A stretch of DNA of 64,000 bases from UBA11358 sp049517655 (GCA_049517655.1 JBEKRQ010000001.1:558001-622000); one strand, 5' to 3'; numbered from the stretch's first letter, positions 23,638-32,128 are shown. Translations and numbers: made by a program. Notes: generated by a model from the letters alone, not told the origin.

Positions 23638-25371
23638 ATGAGTTATCAAGTCATAGCGCGAAAATACCGACCACAGCGGTTCGCCGATGTTGTCGGCCAG
23701 GAACACGTCACGCAGACACTGGCCAACGCCATTGAGCAAAAACGCATCGCGCATGCTTATCTTTTTTGCGGCCCGCGCGGCACCGGCAAAACCACCATCG
23801 CCCGCATCTTCGCCAAATGTTTGAACTGCACCGGCGGACCAAAGGTGAACTTTGACGACAAAGACCCGCGCTGCACCGAAATCGCTGAAGGCCGTTCGCT
23901 CGATGTGCTGGAAATCGACGGCGCGAGCAATAACGGCGTCGAGCAGGTGCGCGAGCTTCGCGAAACCTGCAGATACGCGCCGGCAAATTCGGCGTTCAAA
24001 ATCTACATCATTGACGAAGTTCACATGCTCTCAACGGCGGCGTTCAATGCGCTGCTCAAAACGCTTGAAGAGCCGCCCGCGCACGTGAAGTTCATGTTCG
24101 CCACGACGGATCCGGAAAAAGTCTTGCCGACGATCCTTTCGCGCTGCCAGCGTTTCGATTTGCGCCGGATTCCAGCCGCGCTCATTGTCAAGCGACTCGC
24201 GCACATCGCGGGACTGGAAAAGGTGAAGATTGACGACCCCACCCTTTACGCCATCGCACGCGGCGCGGACGGCGGAATGCGCGATGCGGAATCCACTCTC
24301 GACCAACTCATCAGTTTTTGTGGCGACAAAATCGAGGAAGCCGACGTCCTCTCCATGTTCGGGCTCGCGGCCCAAAACCAGGTTCTGGGACTGGTCAAGG
24401 CCATTCTCGCCGGTGAAATTCAAACCACGCTCGGCTTGCTGAACGAACTCGCGCAAAACGGCAAGGACCTCGGCCGCTTGCTCACTGATTTGCTGAATCA
24501 TTTTCGCAACCTGCTCATTTTCCGGGTCTCACATGGCGACTTGAATCTGCTCGAAGTTTCCGAGGCCGAAGTCGCGGCGCTCAAGGAACAGTCCGCCCTA
24601 GCCACTACTGAATCGCTTACGCGGATTCTTGAAGTGCTGACTGACTCCGAAATCCGACTTCGCGACGCCACGTCCAGGAAAATCCTGATTGAAGTCACGC
24701 TGCTCAAAGCCATTGAAGCCCGCAACGTCATCAGCCTTGATTTGGTCTTGAAGCAACTCAACCAATTGCGCGGCGGCGGTGGCGCAGGCTTCCAACCTGT
24801 GTCTTCGACACCTCCAGCAGGAACACATTCCACGCCATCTCCATCCCGGATGAAATCAGCCGTGGCAGAGAACGCGGTCTCCATGTCTCCCGCCGGGGGA
24901 CCGCCATCCTCCGCCGACTTGACCGGGCTTTGGGGCAAACTCATTGAAGCCGTTGGCCGCGTCAGTTCATTCACGCGCAGCTATCTTGTGGACGCGCATC
25001 CGGTTTCGTTTGAGAAAAACGTTTTAACCATCGGCTTCGATCCCGAATTTGAGAACCACCTCGGCCTCATGGACAACGCGCGTAATCACGCGTTACTCCA
25101 GACAAAACTCGCCGAACTCGGCCATTCCAATTCCCAAATCAAATTCGTCAGGGCTGAAACGCAGGTTGGTCGCACGATAAAACCGGCGGAAACTGCGTCG
25201 GCGGCCCCGGCACAAAACCCTGCCGCATCTGCAGCCAAGCCCGCTGCTCATGGTTCAATAAATGAAAGATCCGCGCCAAGTTCGTTCAACAAGGAAGATT
25301 TCAAGAAGGATCCGTTGATTCAAAAGGCGCTGGAAATTTTCAAAGGCCAGATTGTGGAAGTCCGCACCTGA
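23638..25371 (+). CDS. dnaX: DNA polymerase III subunit tau (DnaX)
   Basis: Clamp-loader ATPase. 577 aa. Start MSYQVIARKYRPQRFADVVGQ, Walker A GPRGTGKTT near residues 45-53, Walker B IDEVHML, sensor FATTDPEKVLPTILSRCQRF, then domain III and a long linker. The zinc module is reduced: KCLNC is followed by only one further Cys (DPRC), where the standard has CxxCxxC. The linker after residue 380 is low-complexity, starting RGGGGAGFQPVSSTPPAGTH, which may itself be repeat-derived. I saw no A-rich slippery site for a gamma product. It leads the dnaX-ybaB-recR operon. Confidence 0.96.
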   Translation: MSYQVIARKYRPQRFADVVGQEHVTQTLANAIEQKRIAHAYLFCGPRGTGKTTIARIFAKCLNCTGGPKVNFDDKDPRCTEIAEGRSLDVLEIDGASNNGVEQVRELRETCRYAPANSAFKIYIIDEVHMLSTAAFNALLKTLEEPPAHVKFMFATTDPEKVLPTILSRCQRFDLRRIPAALIVKRLAHIAGLEKVKIDDPTLYAIARGADGGMRDAESTLDQLISFCGDKIEEADVLSMFGLAAQNQVLGLVKAILAGEIQTTLGLLNELAQNGKDLGRLLTDLLNHFRNLLIFRVSHGDLNLLEVSEAEVAALKEQSALATTESLTRILEVLTDSEIRLRDATSRKILIEVTLLKAIEARNVISLDLVLKQLNQLRGGGGAGFQPVSSTPPAGTHSTPSPSRMKSAVAENAVSMSPAGGPPSSADLTGLWGKLIEAVGRVSSFTRSYLVDAHPVSFEKNVLTIGFDPEFENHLGLMDNARNHALLQTKLAELGHSNSQIKFVRAETQVGRTIKPAETASAAPAQNPAASAAKPAAHGSINERSAPSSFNKEDFKKDPLIQKALEIFKGQIVEVRT

Positions 25372-25376
25372 TTTTC

Positions 25377-25404
25377 TCTCAACTCTCAACCATCAACTTT
25401 CAAC
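25377..25404 (+). repeat. Four-copy heptanucleotide repeat between dnaX and ybaB
   Basis: TCTCAAC, TCTCAAC, CATCAAC, TTTCAAC, ending 9 bp before the ybaB ATG and starting 5 bp after the dnaX stop. Confidence 0.8.
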
Positions 25405-25413
25405 CTCTTAAAA

Positions 25414-25725
25414 ATGTCCGGCATCGGCAAACTCATGAAACAGGCTGCGCGAATGCAGCAGCAAATGGAACAAGTCCAGGCCCAGCTCGCGGCCCGCACG
25501 GTCGAAGCCACCAGCGGCGGCGGCGCGGTCAAAGTCACCGCCAAATGCGACGGCACCATTGCATCGGTTAAAATGGATCCCCAGGCGCTCAATCCGTCTG
25601 ACGCACAATTGCTCGAAGATATGATTGTGACCGCCTCAAACCAGGCGCTCGGCCAGGCAAAGGAAATTTATAATTCCGAAATGAGCAAAATCACTGCCGG
25701 TTTGAATCTGCCCGGCTTGGGATAA
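25414..25725 (+). CDS. ybaB: YbaB/EbfC nucleoid-associated protein
   Basis: Small DNA-binding dimer found between dnaX and recR in most bacteria. 103 aa: GIGKLMKQAARMQQQMEQVQAQLA helix, then TVEATSGGGAVKVTAKCDGT and IASVKMDPQAL, LLEDMIVTASNQALGQAKE and MSKITAGLNLPG, all family-typical. The tight order dnaX-ybaB-recR confirms the call. Confidence 0.97.
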   Translation: MSGIGKLMKQAARMQQQMEQVQAQLAARTVEATSGGGAVKVTAKCDGTIASVKMDPQALNPSDAQLLEDMIVTASNQALGQAKEIYNSEMSKITAGLNLPGLG

Positions 25726-25731
25726 TATTGA

Positions 25732-26334
25732 ATGTGGGTCCTTCCTGATTCCATTACATCGCTTATCAGCGCGCTGAATAAGCTGCCCGGCATCGGGCCG
25801 CGTTCCGCCGAGCGCATCGCCTTGCATCTCGTCCAAACCGATTCAGCGGCGGTGAAGCAGCTTGCCGAAGCGATCCTCCATGCCCGCGAGAAAATCCGGT
25901 TCTGCGAAATTTGCGGCGCGCTGACGGAGAATTCCCCCTGCCCTATTTGCGCCGATACACGACGCGATTCGTCGCTCGTGTGCGTTGTCGAACGCGCGGT
26001 GGATATTTTAAGCATCGAAAAATCCGGCGCGCTTCGCGGGAAATTTCACGTTCTCGGCGGAAAAATTTCCCCGCTCGACGGCGTCGAACCGGAAGACCTG
26101 CGCATCGCCGAATTGGAAAAACGTCTGGCGCACGAGCCCATCAAGGAAATTATCATCGCACTCGGCACGGATGTGGAAGGCGACGCAACGAGTTATTACC
26201 TCGCCAAGCGGCTGGCGCGCAAAGGACTGAAAATTTCCCGCATCGCCTACGGTTTGCCGGCGGGCAGCGGCTTGGAATTCGCCGACGAATTGACGCTCAA
26301 TCGCGCACTTGAAGGCCGAAGAGAAATGTTGTGA
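25732..26334 (+). CDS. recR: Recombination mediator RecR
   Basis: Works with RecF and RecO to load RecA at gaps. 200 aa. Helix-hairpin-helix LNKLPGIGPRSAERIALHL, the C4 zinc finger CEICGALTENSPCPIC near residues 58-73, the Toprim start VCVVERAVDI, and VLGGKISPLDGVEPEDLRI, ALGTDVEGDATSYYLAKRL and the end RIAYGLPAGSGLEFADELTL. It ends in a GTGA overlap with the HAD gene, so that hydrolase is probably part of the operon. Confidence 0.98.
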   Translation: MWVLPDSITSLISALNKLPGIGPRSAERIALHLVQTDSAAVKQLAEAILHAREKIRFCEICGALTENSPCPICADTRRDSSLVCVVERAVDILSIEKSGALRGKFHVLGGKISPLDGVEPEDLRIAELEKRLAHEPIKEIIIALGTDVEGDATSYYLAKRLARKGLKISRIAYGLPAGSGLEFADELTLNRALEGRREML

Positions 26335-26942
26335 ATGCCGCCGTCATTTTCGATTTGGGCAAGGTTTTAGTGGATTTTGATGACAACATCGCCGTCACTC
26401 GAATCGCCGCGCGCAGCACGTTGTCGCCCGCCGAAGTCAAAAGATTCTTCTTCCAATCTCATTTGCTGGTTGACTATGAATCCGGCCTGCTGACGCGGCG
26501 GGAATTTTTTAAAGAAGTCCGCAAAGTCGCCGGCTTTCGCGGCACAATCGGGGAGTTCGGCGAATTTTTCGCGGACATTTTCACGCCGATTCCGCCGATG
26601 ATTGAACTTCACGCCGGGCTGCGCCAACGCGGAATTCCGACCTACGTTTTCTCGAACACCAACGACCTTGCCATTGAGCACATCCGGCGAAATTTTCCGT
26701 TCTTCCGCGACTTTGACGGCTACATCTTTTCTTACGAGGTCAAAGCCATGAAACCCGACGCCAAAATGTACGAAGCGCTGGAAAAACTCGCCGGACGACA
26801 CGGTGCGGACATTTTTTACATTGATGACCGCCCGGAAAACGTGTCGGCGGGCGCGGCTCGCGGCTGGAAAACCATTCTGCATGAAACACCGGGAAAATCC
26901 CGTGCGGCAATGGAAAAGCTGGGCTTGCTTAAACGCACGTGA
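26331..26942 (+). CDS. HAD-superfamily phosphatase (subfamily IA, YihX-like)
   Basis: 203 aa, GTG start overlapping recR by 4 bp. Motif I FDLGKVLVDFD has Gly where the classical second Asp would be, as in the FDLGxV subgroup with YihX. Motif II is YVFSNTND, motif III SYEVKAMKPD with Lys, and motif IV IDDRPENVSAG. Likely dephosphorylates sugar phosphates or nucleotides; specificity cannot be read. It is convergent with a hypothetical gene 3 bp away. Confidence 0.88.
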   Translation: MNAAVIFDLGKVLVDFDDNIAVTRIAARSTLSPAEVKRFFFQSHLLVDYESGLLTRREFFKEVRKVAGFRGTIGEFGEFFADIFTPIPPMIELHAGLRQRGIPTYVFSNTNDLAIEHIRRNFPFFRDFDGYIFSYEVKAMKPDAKMYEALEKLAGRHGADIFYIDDRPENVSAGAARGWKTILHETPGKSRAAMEKLGLLKRT

Positions 26943-26945
26943 ACA

Positions 26946-27323
26946 TCACTTTGCACGCGGATTATGCCGCTTCAATCCGACTTCCTGGGCGATGTCATCG
27001 AATTCATCACAGCCGACTTCTTCGAGTTGCTTGCCACGCGCCTTGAGCTTTTCGTTGATCTTGAGGGCCTTCTCGGTCATCACCTCATGCGTTTCCTCCG
27101 TACCGCCAACGAGCGCAAAATTCGGCCCGGCGGTAAACCGTTTATGGCCGTCAGAATCCAGTCCGACGCCGAGAATCACCGCCTTGCGTTTTTTCTTTTC
27201 GCCGTGGTTGGCCATGGAAAAAACGTAAATGCAACCCGCCACTTCGTCAATCTCGCGGATTAAAACGGGATTTTTCTTCGTGTCCGTGATTTTGGGAGGC
27301 ACGACGATGCTGGTTATCGACAA
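26946..27323 (-). CDS. Hypothetical protein, unknown family
   Basis: 125 aa, no signal peptide or membrane helix. N-terminus MSITSIVVPPKITDTKKNPV, then IREIDEVAGCIYVFSMANHG, AVILGVGLDSDGHKRFTAGP and a charged C-terminus with ALKINEKLKARGKQLEEVG. The GKKKK-type basic stretch and mixed alpha/beta pattern suggest a folded cytoplasmic protein. I do not recognise it. Divergent from the accessory PqqD operon. Confidence 0.6.
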   Translation of the reverse strand: MSITSIVVPPKITDTKKNPVLIREIDEVAGCIYVFSMANHGEKKKRKAVILGVGLDSDGHKRFTAGPNFALVGGTEETHEVMTEKALKINEKLKARGKQLEEVGCDEFDDIAQEVGLKRHNPRAK

Positions 27324-27338
27324 ACCACCGGCCTTTTA

Positions 27339-27403
27339 TTGACAAAGCCACACCGCCCGAACAATATCATCCCTGTTCTTGTTCCGGCGATGATTGCCGG
27401 AGG
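27339..27403 (+). promoter_or_regulatory. Possible promoter and clear Shine-Dalgarno of the PqqD operon
   Basis: TTGACA at 27339-27344 is a perfect -35; a -10 with 17-18 bp spacing is weak (CAATAT/AATATC near 27362-27368). GGAGG at 27399-27403 lies 6 bp before the ATG, one of the few strong SD sites in the window. A small hairpin CCGGC/GCCGG (27384-27400) touches the SD. Confidence 0.4.
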
Positions 27404-27409
27404 GATAAT

Positions 27410-27814
27410 ATGCAATCACCAATTGACAATCGCTGTTGGATGTTGCGGCCCGACGTTGTTTCCACCGTGCTGAACGACGGAGCAGTGATCTTGGACTTGC
27501 GCTCGAAATTCTTTTTTTCCACCAACCCGACGGGCTGGGCCATCGCCCAGATGTTCGAGACTGGCACGACGCGGGACGCAGTGCATGGAGCTTGCCGGAA
27601 ATGGGGCGCCGCCGACGCAAGCATCCCGGAGATCAACGCTTTAATTGACCAGATGATCTCGGAAGGACTGGTTGAACCCGTGAACACTCCAGCCGCTGCA
27701 ACAAATGGAGTCGCGATGGCAACCTGGATTTCACCCACACTGAGCAAGCACCCCGAACCGCTCCAGCGAATCATGGTCAGCGCGTTCGACCCCGGTTTGC
27801 CGTTGGCTGAATGA
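27410..27814 (+). CDS. PqqD-like peptide-binding protein (RiPP recognition element type)
   Basis: 134 aa. PqqD-fold proteins bind the leader of a ribosomal peptide precursor and present it to modifying enzymes; in lasso clusters this role is protein B1. Visible pattern: WMLRPDVVSTVLNDGAVILDL, KFFFSTNPTGWAIAQMFETG (PqqD hallmark: F.LN.TG..I...), then a helical segment to MISEGLVEP. The remaining 40 residues are an unmatched tail. First gene of a five-gene run in which every stop overlaps the next start by 4 bp (27811-27814 here). No peptide precursor is visible next to it. Confidence 0.82.
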   Translation: MQSPIDNRCWMLRPDVVSTVLNDGAVILDLRSKFFFSTNPTGWAIAQMFETGTTRDAVHGACRKWGAADASIPEINALIDQMISEGLVEPVNTPAAATNGVAMATWISPTLSKHPEPLQRIMVSAFDPGLPLAE

Positions 27815-28830
27815 GCCTCGCCGTGACCGCACAGAAACAATGCACCGCCGCATACTTGTGCGGCCCGGTGAAACTTTCGCTGACGTTCGATGACTGTTCA
27901 TTACAAACAGCTCTGGATGGATTGCTGAGTCAATATGACGCGCCCTGGCCGGCGCCCGCCACGGAAGTATTCGTGACAATCGAGCAAGGATTGCCGCCCG
28001 CTCATATCCCGGAACCTGTCGGCGTTTATTTGCGTTCGTATCGGCTGCGCGTGGACCGTTGCGGCACTCATCTTATTTCGTTTAGCAATGTTGGCGTTTG
28101 GATGGACTTTGACGAAGGAGAAAAACAGGCGCAAATCATTGTGCCTCATCATCCCGACCGGGAGACGGTGGTCGAAGAAGTCGAACAACAGTTGGTATTA
28201 CTGCTGGCCCGTGCCTGGACAAGCCAAGGTTGGACTCCGCTTCATGCCGGCTCCCTCATTCCGCCGGGGAAAACGAATTGTGTTCTTGTATGCGCTCCTT
28301 CCGGCGTTGGAAAAACCACGTTTATCAGCGCATTGCTCCGTCGTGGATGGCGCACTCTAGGAGACGACAAGGTATTGCTTCAAAAAGAAAACGGCAGCGT
28401 CGTGGCGCGCGCTTTGTCCCGCCGCGTTCATTTGCATCCCGCGTTGGCAAATTGGTTTCCCGAAATCAGAAAGATTGAAAAGTGGCCGCGTTACTCGCGT
28501 TGGACGGAAAAGCGCATGGTAAAAATGGAAGCGATCTGGCCGGGACAATGGATTGATTCCGCAATTCCAACCGGGCTGGTGCAACTTGAACGGGCTGAAA
28601 ATGGTCCCACGCTGAACATCGAGCCACTCGATTCGGTTCGCGCCTTAAACAGCTTGCTGCGCCAAATTGCAATTCCCAGTGATGCAGCGGACGCCCGGCT
28701 TCTCGTTTCCTGCGCGGCTGCAATGGCTGGCCGGCTTCGCGCGGCGCTTGTCACGGTGGGCAACAACGCGTTTTCGGATTCTTCAACTGCCGGGCGTCTT
28801 GAAGAAGCATTGCGGGGGTTATTGCCATGA
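27811..28830 (+). CDS. HPr kinase-like ATPase (HprK-related)
   Basis: 339 aa. An N-terminal domain of about 130 residues without known motif is followed by the HprK-type P-loop domain: LHAGSLIPPG, VCAPSGVGKTTFISALL near residues 159-175 with Walker A, and WRTLGDDKVLL with the acidic pair expected in HPr kinase. A conserved-looking VHLHPALANWFPE follows. Such HprK-like proteins occur in lasso-peptide clusters, where the paeninodin kinase phosphorylates the peptide's C-terminal serine. They also occur in exopolysaccharide clusters. True HPr kinase regulation is unlikely because no PTS gene is present. Confidence 0.8.
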   Translation: MSLAVTAQKQCTAAYLCGPVKLSLTFDDCSLQTALDGLLSQYDAPWPAPATEVFVTIEQGLPPAHIPEPVGVYLRSYRLRVDRCGTHLISFSNVGVWMDFDEGEKQAQIIVPHHPDRETVVEEVEQQLVLLLARAWTSQGWTPLHAGSLIPPGKTNCVLVCAPSGVGKTTFISALLRRGWRTLGDDKVLLQKENGSVVARALSRRVHLHPALANWFPEIRKIEKWPRYSRWTEKRMVKMEAIWPGQWIDSAIPTGLVQLERAENGPTLNIEPLDSVRALNSLLRQIAIPSDAADARLLVSCAAAMAGRLRAALVTVGNNAFSDSSTAGRLEEALRGLLP

Positions 28831-29711
28831 ACAGTTCACTCACCGCCAGCGTCGTTGTTCCGGTGCTCAATGGCGAAGCGACCTTGGGCAATTTGCTTGC
28901 CGCGTTGAAAAACCAGGCCGGAGCCGGCCCGTTTGAAATCATCGTTGTGGATAACGGCTCGACAGATCGCACGATTGAAATTGCCCGTTCCAGCGGCGTC
29001 ACCGTTTTGCATCAGCCGATTCGAGGTCCATCGGCCGCGCGCAATCTGGGTTTGCATCATGCGCGCGCAGACATTGTAGTTTTCACCGATTCCGACACGA
29101 TTCCGTCACGCCGTTGGCTGGCATCGTTGCTGGCGGCATTTGCTGATCCTGATGTGATTATTGCCACCGGCCCAATCCTTGGCTGGAAACCCGCCACCGC
29201 CGCGGAACGCTATTCGAGCGCCCGCGTTATCTTCTCCCGCAAAAACACCGCCGAACATCCGCGATATTCTTACGCTGCGGGAATGAACATTGCCGTGCGG
29301 CGCAAAAATGCCATCGAGATCGGTGCCTGGGACGAATCCATGACCAGCGGCGAAGACATGGATTTCTGCTTTCGTTTGCGTTTGCGATTTGGAAACAAAA
29401 TCCATTTCATCGAGGAAGCCGTGTTGTTCCATCAGCATCGTTGCAGTGATGAAGCTCTCTGGCGGCAGGCCCGCTGGCATGGCACCGGCCATGCACTCTT
29501 TCATCAGCGTCATTTACGATGGACGGCGCTGCATTCCGCGATGGTATATTTAACAATTGGTTTGTTGTATCTGGCGGTGCCGGTGATTGCTTTCGCGAGA
29601 AGGGTCGGGTTGATGAGTGCGGAGCGAGCCGAGTTCGAATACTATTATCGGCTCTGGACCCGGCATTTCTGGGCGGGATTTTTTAAACAACGGAAAAGGA
29701 AAACGACATGA
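28827..29711 (+). CDS. GT2-family glycosyltransferase, copy A
   Basis: 294 aa, GT-A fold. SVVVPVLNGEATLGNLLAAL, FEIIVVDNGSTDRTIEIA (nucleotide-binding), AARNLGLHHARADIVVFTDSDT (DxD-like), AAGMNIAVRRKNAIEIGAWDE and SGEDMDFCFRLRLRFG with the catalytic ED, then FHQHRCSDEALWRQARWHG. A hydrophobic stretch near residues 238-258 (MVYLTIGLLYLAVPVIAFA) may anchor it to the membrane. It shares the layout with the next gene, so the pair probably arose by duplication. Donor and acceptor unknown. Confidence 0.88.
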   Translation: MNSSLTASVVVPVLNGEATLGNLLAALKNQAGAGPFEIIVVDNGSTDRTIEIARSSGVTVLHQPIRGPSAARNLGLHHARADIVVFTDSDTIPSRRWLASLLAAFADPDVIIATGPILGWKPATAAERYSSARVIFSRKNTAEHPRYSYAAGMNIAVRRKNAIEIGAWDESMTSGEDMDFCFRLRLRFGNKIHFIEEAVLFHQHRCSDEALWRQARWHGTGHALFHQRHLRWTALHSAMVYLTIGLLYLAVPVIAFARRVGLMSAERAEFEYYYRLWTRHFWAGFFKQRKRKTT

Positions 29712-30613
29712 CACCGCGAATTTCCGTCGTCATTCCGGCTTTTAACGCCGAGTCCACAGTTACCGAGGCTGTCCGCGCCGTGGTCACGCAACCGCTGTCG
29801 CGCGGCGATTTTGAATGCATCGTCGTGGACGACGGCTCGAGTGACCGCACTGCCGAACTTGCCAGGAGCGCAGGCGCGACGGTTCTGCGTTTACCGCGCA
29901 ATCTCGGAATTTCCAGCGCGAGAAATGCCGGAATCCAACATGCTCGCGGAAAATGGATTGTCTTTACTGACGCCGACGGTGTTCCATCGCGTCGCTGGTT
30001 GAGTTCAATATTGGCTGAAGCCGAAAACGCCGACGCTTCAATCCTCGCCATCGCTGGTAAAACACTCGGGCTGGAATCCCGAACACCCCCCGCACGATTC
30101 ATTGATTTGATCGGCGGACTCGATGCGGAAACCTACTTGCGGCATGAAACCATGCCTTGGGCACCAGGTGGCAATGTTGCTTACCGCCTGGAAAATCTTC
30201 TTTCCGTCGGAGGATTCGATCCCACACTTAAAAGTTACGAGACCGCCGAGTTGCATTTGCGAATGTCGGTCCGTTTTGGCGGACGTATACTTTATTTGCC
30301 ATCGGCGCTTGTTCTTCACCGGCATCGCGCCACTTGGCGCGGCTTGTGGAAACAGCAACGCAATTACGGAGCTGGTTACGCACAATTTATTCTGAAACAC
30401 GCAGACCGCTGGCCGTGGTCAATGAAGCGCGAAGCCGGCGCCTGGATTCGCCTGCTTCCCCTCGCCGCGCAAGCGGTGGCCGCCTGCGGAGAACAGGGTC
30501 TGGTCCGCCGCGGTTTGTTGCTGAAACAACTCGCGCAACGCATCGGCTTTGCCTCGATGTTTTACTCGCTTCGGGAACGCCGCCGCATCAGCGGCAGGAA
30601 GGCACGCGCATGA
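29708..30613 (+). CDS. GT2-family glycosyltransferase, copy B
   Basis: 301 aa, paralogue of copy A. ISVVIPAFNAESTVTEAVRA, FECIVVDDGSSDRTAELA, ISSARNAGIQHARGKWIVFT with DADG as the DxD motif, then WAPGGNVAYRLENLLSVGGFD. In copy A the catalytic region has GEDMDF; here the matching place reads SYETAELHLRM, so the ED pair is less clear and the activity could differ. No membrane anchor is evident. It overlaps the B2-like gene start by 4 bp. Confidence 0.85.
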   Translation: MTPRISVVIPAFNAESTVTEAVRAVVTQPLSRGDFECIVVDDGSSDRTAELARSAGATVLRLPRNLGISSARNAGIQHARGKWIVFTDADGVPSRRWLSSILAEAENADASILAIAGKTLGLESRTPPARFIDLIGGLDAETYLRHETMPWAPGGNVAYRLENLLSVGGFDPTLKSYETAELHLRMSVRFGGRILYLPSALVLHRHRATWRGLWKQQRNYGAGYAQFILKHADRWPWSMKREAGAWIRLLPLAAQAVAACGEQGLVRRGLLLKQLAQRIGFASMFYSLRERRRISGRKARA

Positions 30614-31137
30614 AAACGCCTCCGCCCGTGCGCATGTCCGGCAGTGGACTGCCGTTGTGGCTCGCCGTCGGCCATTTCATCCTGCGCGCTCCGGCTCGAC
30701 TGGCTCGGACGGAATTGCCCGTGTTTCTCGCGCGCGTTGCCGCTCAACCCCGCGACGGTTCCGGTTTTCCGCGTGTCGCACGTCTCACACGCCGCTGGCT
30801 CCGCCTGCCGGTCATGCGTTCGCGCAACACCTGTTATTTGCGCTCGCTCATCCTATTCCGGTTTATTGATTCCAACAGCGGCGATCTCTGCCTGCACTTC
30901 GGGGTGGACGAACCGCGCGGCTTCGGTGAACGACGCCTGCACGGGCACGCCTGGGTTAGTCTTAATGGACAGGCACTCAACCCTCCCGACACGCTTAAGG
31001 AAGGAAGGCTCAAGGAAATTTACCGTTTCTCCATGCTCAACGGCGGCTCTTCAACATCTGGCGCAACATTCGCCGCCGCCATGTTACACGACGGCGCCCT
31101 GCTCCCTGCGACTGCACCACCGTCGCCGGTGTTATAA
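30610..31137 (+). CDS. Lasso-peptide-B2-like transglutaminase-fold protease
   Basis: 175 aa. In lasso systems protein B2 is a cysteine protease that cuts the leader peptide. The expected triad can be seen: Cys75 in RNTCYLRSLILFR, His113 in GHAWVSLNG and Asp127 in LNPPDT, with the family-typical spacing and LHFGVD before the His. The N-terminal part (LPLWLAVGHFILRAPARLAR) is hydrophobic and may contact the membrane. The last about 33 codons overlap, on the other strand, the nucleotidyltransferase gene. No lasso cyclase, transporter or precursor gene is visible next to it. Confidence 0.82.
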   Translation: MKTPPPVRMSGSGLPLWLAVGHFILRAPARLARTELPVFLARVAAQPRDGSGFPRVARLTRRWLRLPVMRSRNTCYLRSLILFRFIDSNSGDLCLHFGVDEPRGFGERRLHGHAWVSLNGQALNPPDTLKEGRLKEIYRFSMLNGGSSTSGATFAAAMLHDGALLPATAPPSPVL

Positions 31138-32119
31138 GCAGCCGGACGATTCGACGCGGCCAGCGCAATCCCAGCCGCGCCAGCAAATGCGCGCAGGCCG
31201 GTTCGTTCAAGGACCGCGCCGTCAAATCCAACGCGGTTGCCAGAGACAGGCCGGCGCCTGTTTTTGCCGCGCACGCCCGCAGTGATTCCTCGTCAACCGG
31301 CCCGGCCCGGCCTCTCACCACTTGCGTGATGTCGCACAGATGTTGAATTTTCTCGAAACCATGGCTGGCCGCGCCATGCACCGCCGCAATGATCAACAAC
31401 CCCGCAGGTGTGGCACGGGGCCGTCCATCAGATCCGCGTTCCAACGGCAAATCTTCCAGTCGCACGGACACGCCGTGCCGGACGGTTGGAGAATTCACCA
31501 AATTGTTGTGAAGCTCGACCATTGCTCCGGGCATCGCCGGATGTTCCCAGGAGCGTTCCGAGTAACCATCGGCGTGTTTCATTGGTTTCTCACGTGATTC
31601 GTATCCCAGCCGCGCCATGGTCGCATTCACGGCCTTCCAGTCGTCCATGCGAACGAGCAAATCAATATCACCGAACGTCCGTAGCGCGGGTTGAGCGTAA
31701 AGGCGGACGGCGAAATCCGCGCCTTTGAGCACAATAGCTTCGGCGCCTGTCGCGGCAAGCTCGCCAACCAGTCGCTGCGCTTCCGCGCCGAGGAACATGG
31801 CCATCGCCGAGCGCTGCGCCAGCCGGTTCTTCACCAGACCAATGGCCGGAAACGCTTTTGAAACGATTCTTTCATCCACGAGCAATTTTGCCGGTTCGTT
31901 GCGTAACAAGCATTCAATCTGTCGCAGCACGGCGGGCAAAACCCCGTGCATATTCGCCAGCAGGCAGAGCGACGAAACGCCCTTCTCATCCAGCCGGTGT
32001 CCCGGCAATTTGCCTCGCGGCCCTTCGGGGTCGGCCATGGCCAGCAGCCATTCCTCATCAGGTTTCACAAAAGTTTTCCGGAACAAGGACGAAACGGGAG
32101 ACTCGTCTCCGAATGTCAA
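31037..32119 (-). CDS. Nucleotidyltransferase family protein (NTP_transf_5 type)
   Basis: 360 aa. The diagnostic segment is AIVLKGADFAVRLYAQPALR followed by TFGDIDLLVRMDDW, near residues 139-175, as in the NTP_transf_5 family; a conserved VELHNNLVNSP follows, with GLLIIAAVHGAASHGFEKIQ and HLCDI later. These proteins are common beside HprK-like kinases and lasso B1/B2 genes, which links this gene to the opposite-strand operon though it is transcribed toward it. The two 3' ends overlap by 101 bp, so the transcripts are antisense there. The C-terminal RRRVTWRRRMLRQMLKSRR is basic. Substrate unknown. Confidence 0.82.
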   Translation of the reverse strand: MTFGDESPVSSLFRKTFVKPDEEWLLAMADPEGPRGKLPGHRLDEKGVSSLCLLANMHGVLPAVLRQIECLLRNEPAKLLVDERIVSKAFPAIGLVKNRLAQRSAMAMFLGAEAQRLVGELAATGAEAIVLKGADFAVRLYAQPALRTFGDIDLLVRMDDWKAVNATMARLGYESREKPMKHADGYSERSWEHPAMPGAMVELHNNLVNSPTVRHGVSVRLEDLPLERGSDGRPRATPAGLLIIAAVHGAASHGFEKIQHLCDITQVVRGRAGPVDEESLRACAAKTGAGLSLATALDLTARSLNEPACAHLLARLGLRWPRRIVRLLITPATVVQSQGAGRRRVTWRRRMLRQMLKSRR

Positions 32120-32128
32120 TGCCCGCGA

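Noticed and set aside
23638..25371. Programmed frameshift in dnaX for a gamma subunit
   Set aside because: I saw no A-rich slippery run with a following hairpin near the end of domain III.
27324..27409. A RiPP precursor gene upstream of the PqqD-like gene
   Set aside because: The 86-bp gap has no credible short ORF; the SD belongs to the PqqD-like gene itself.
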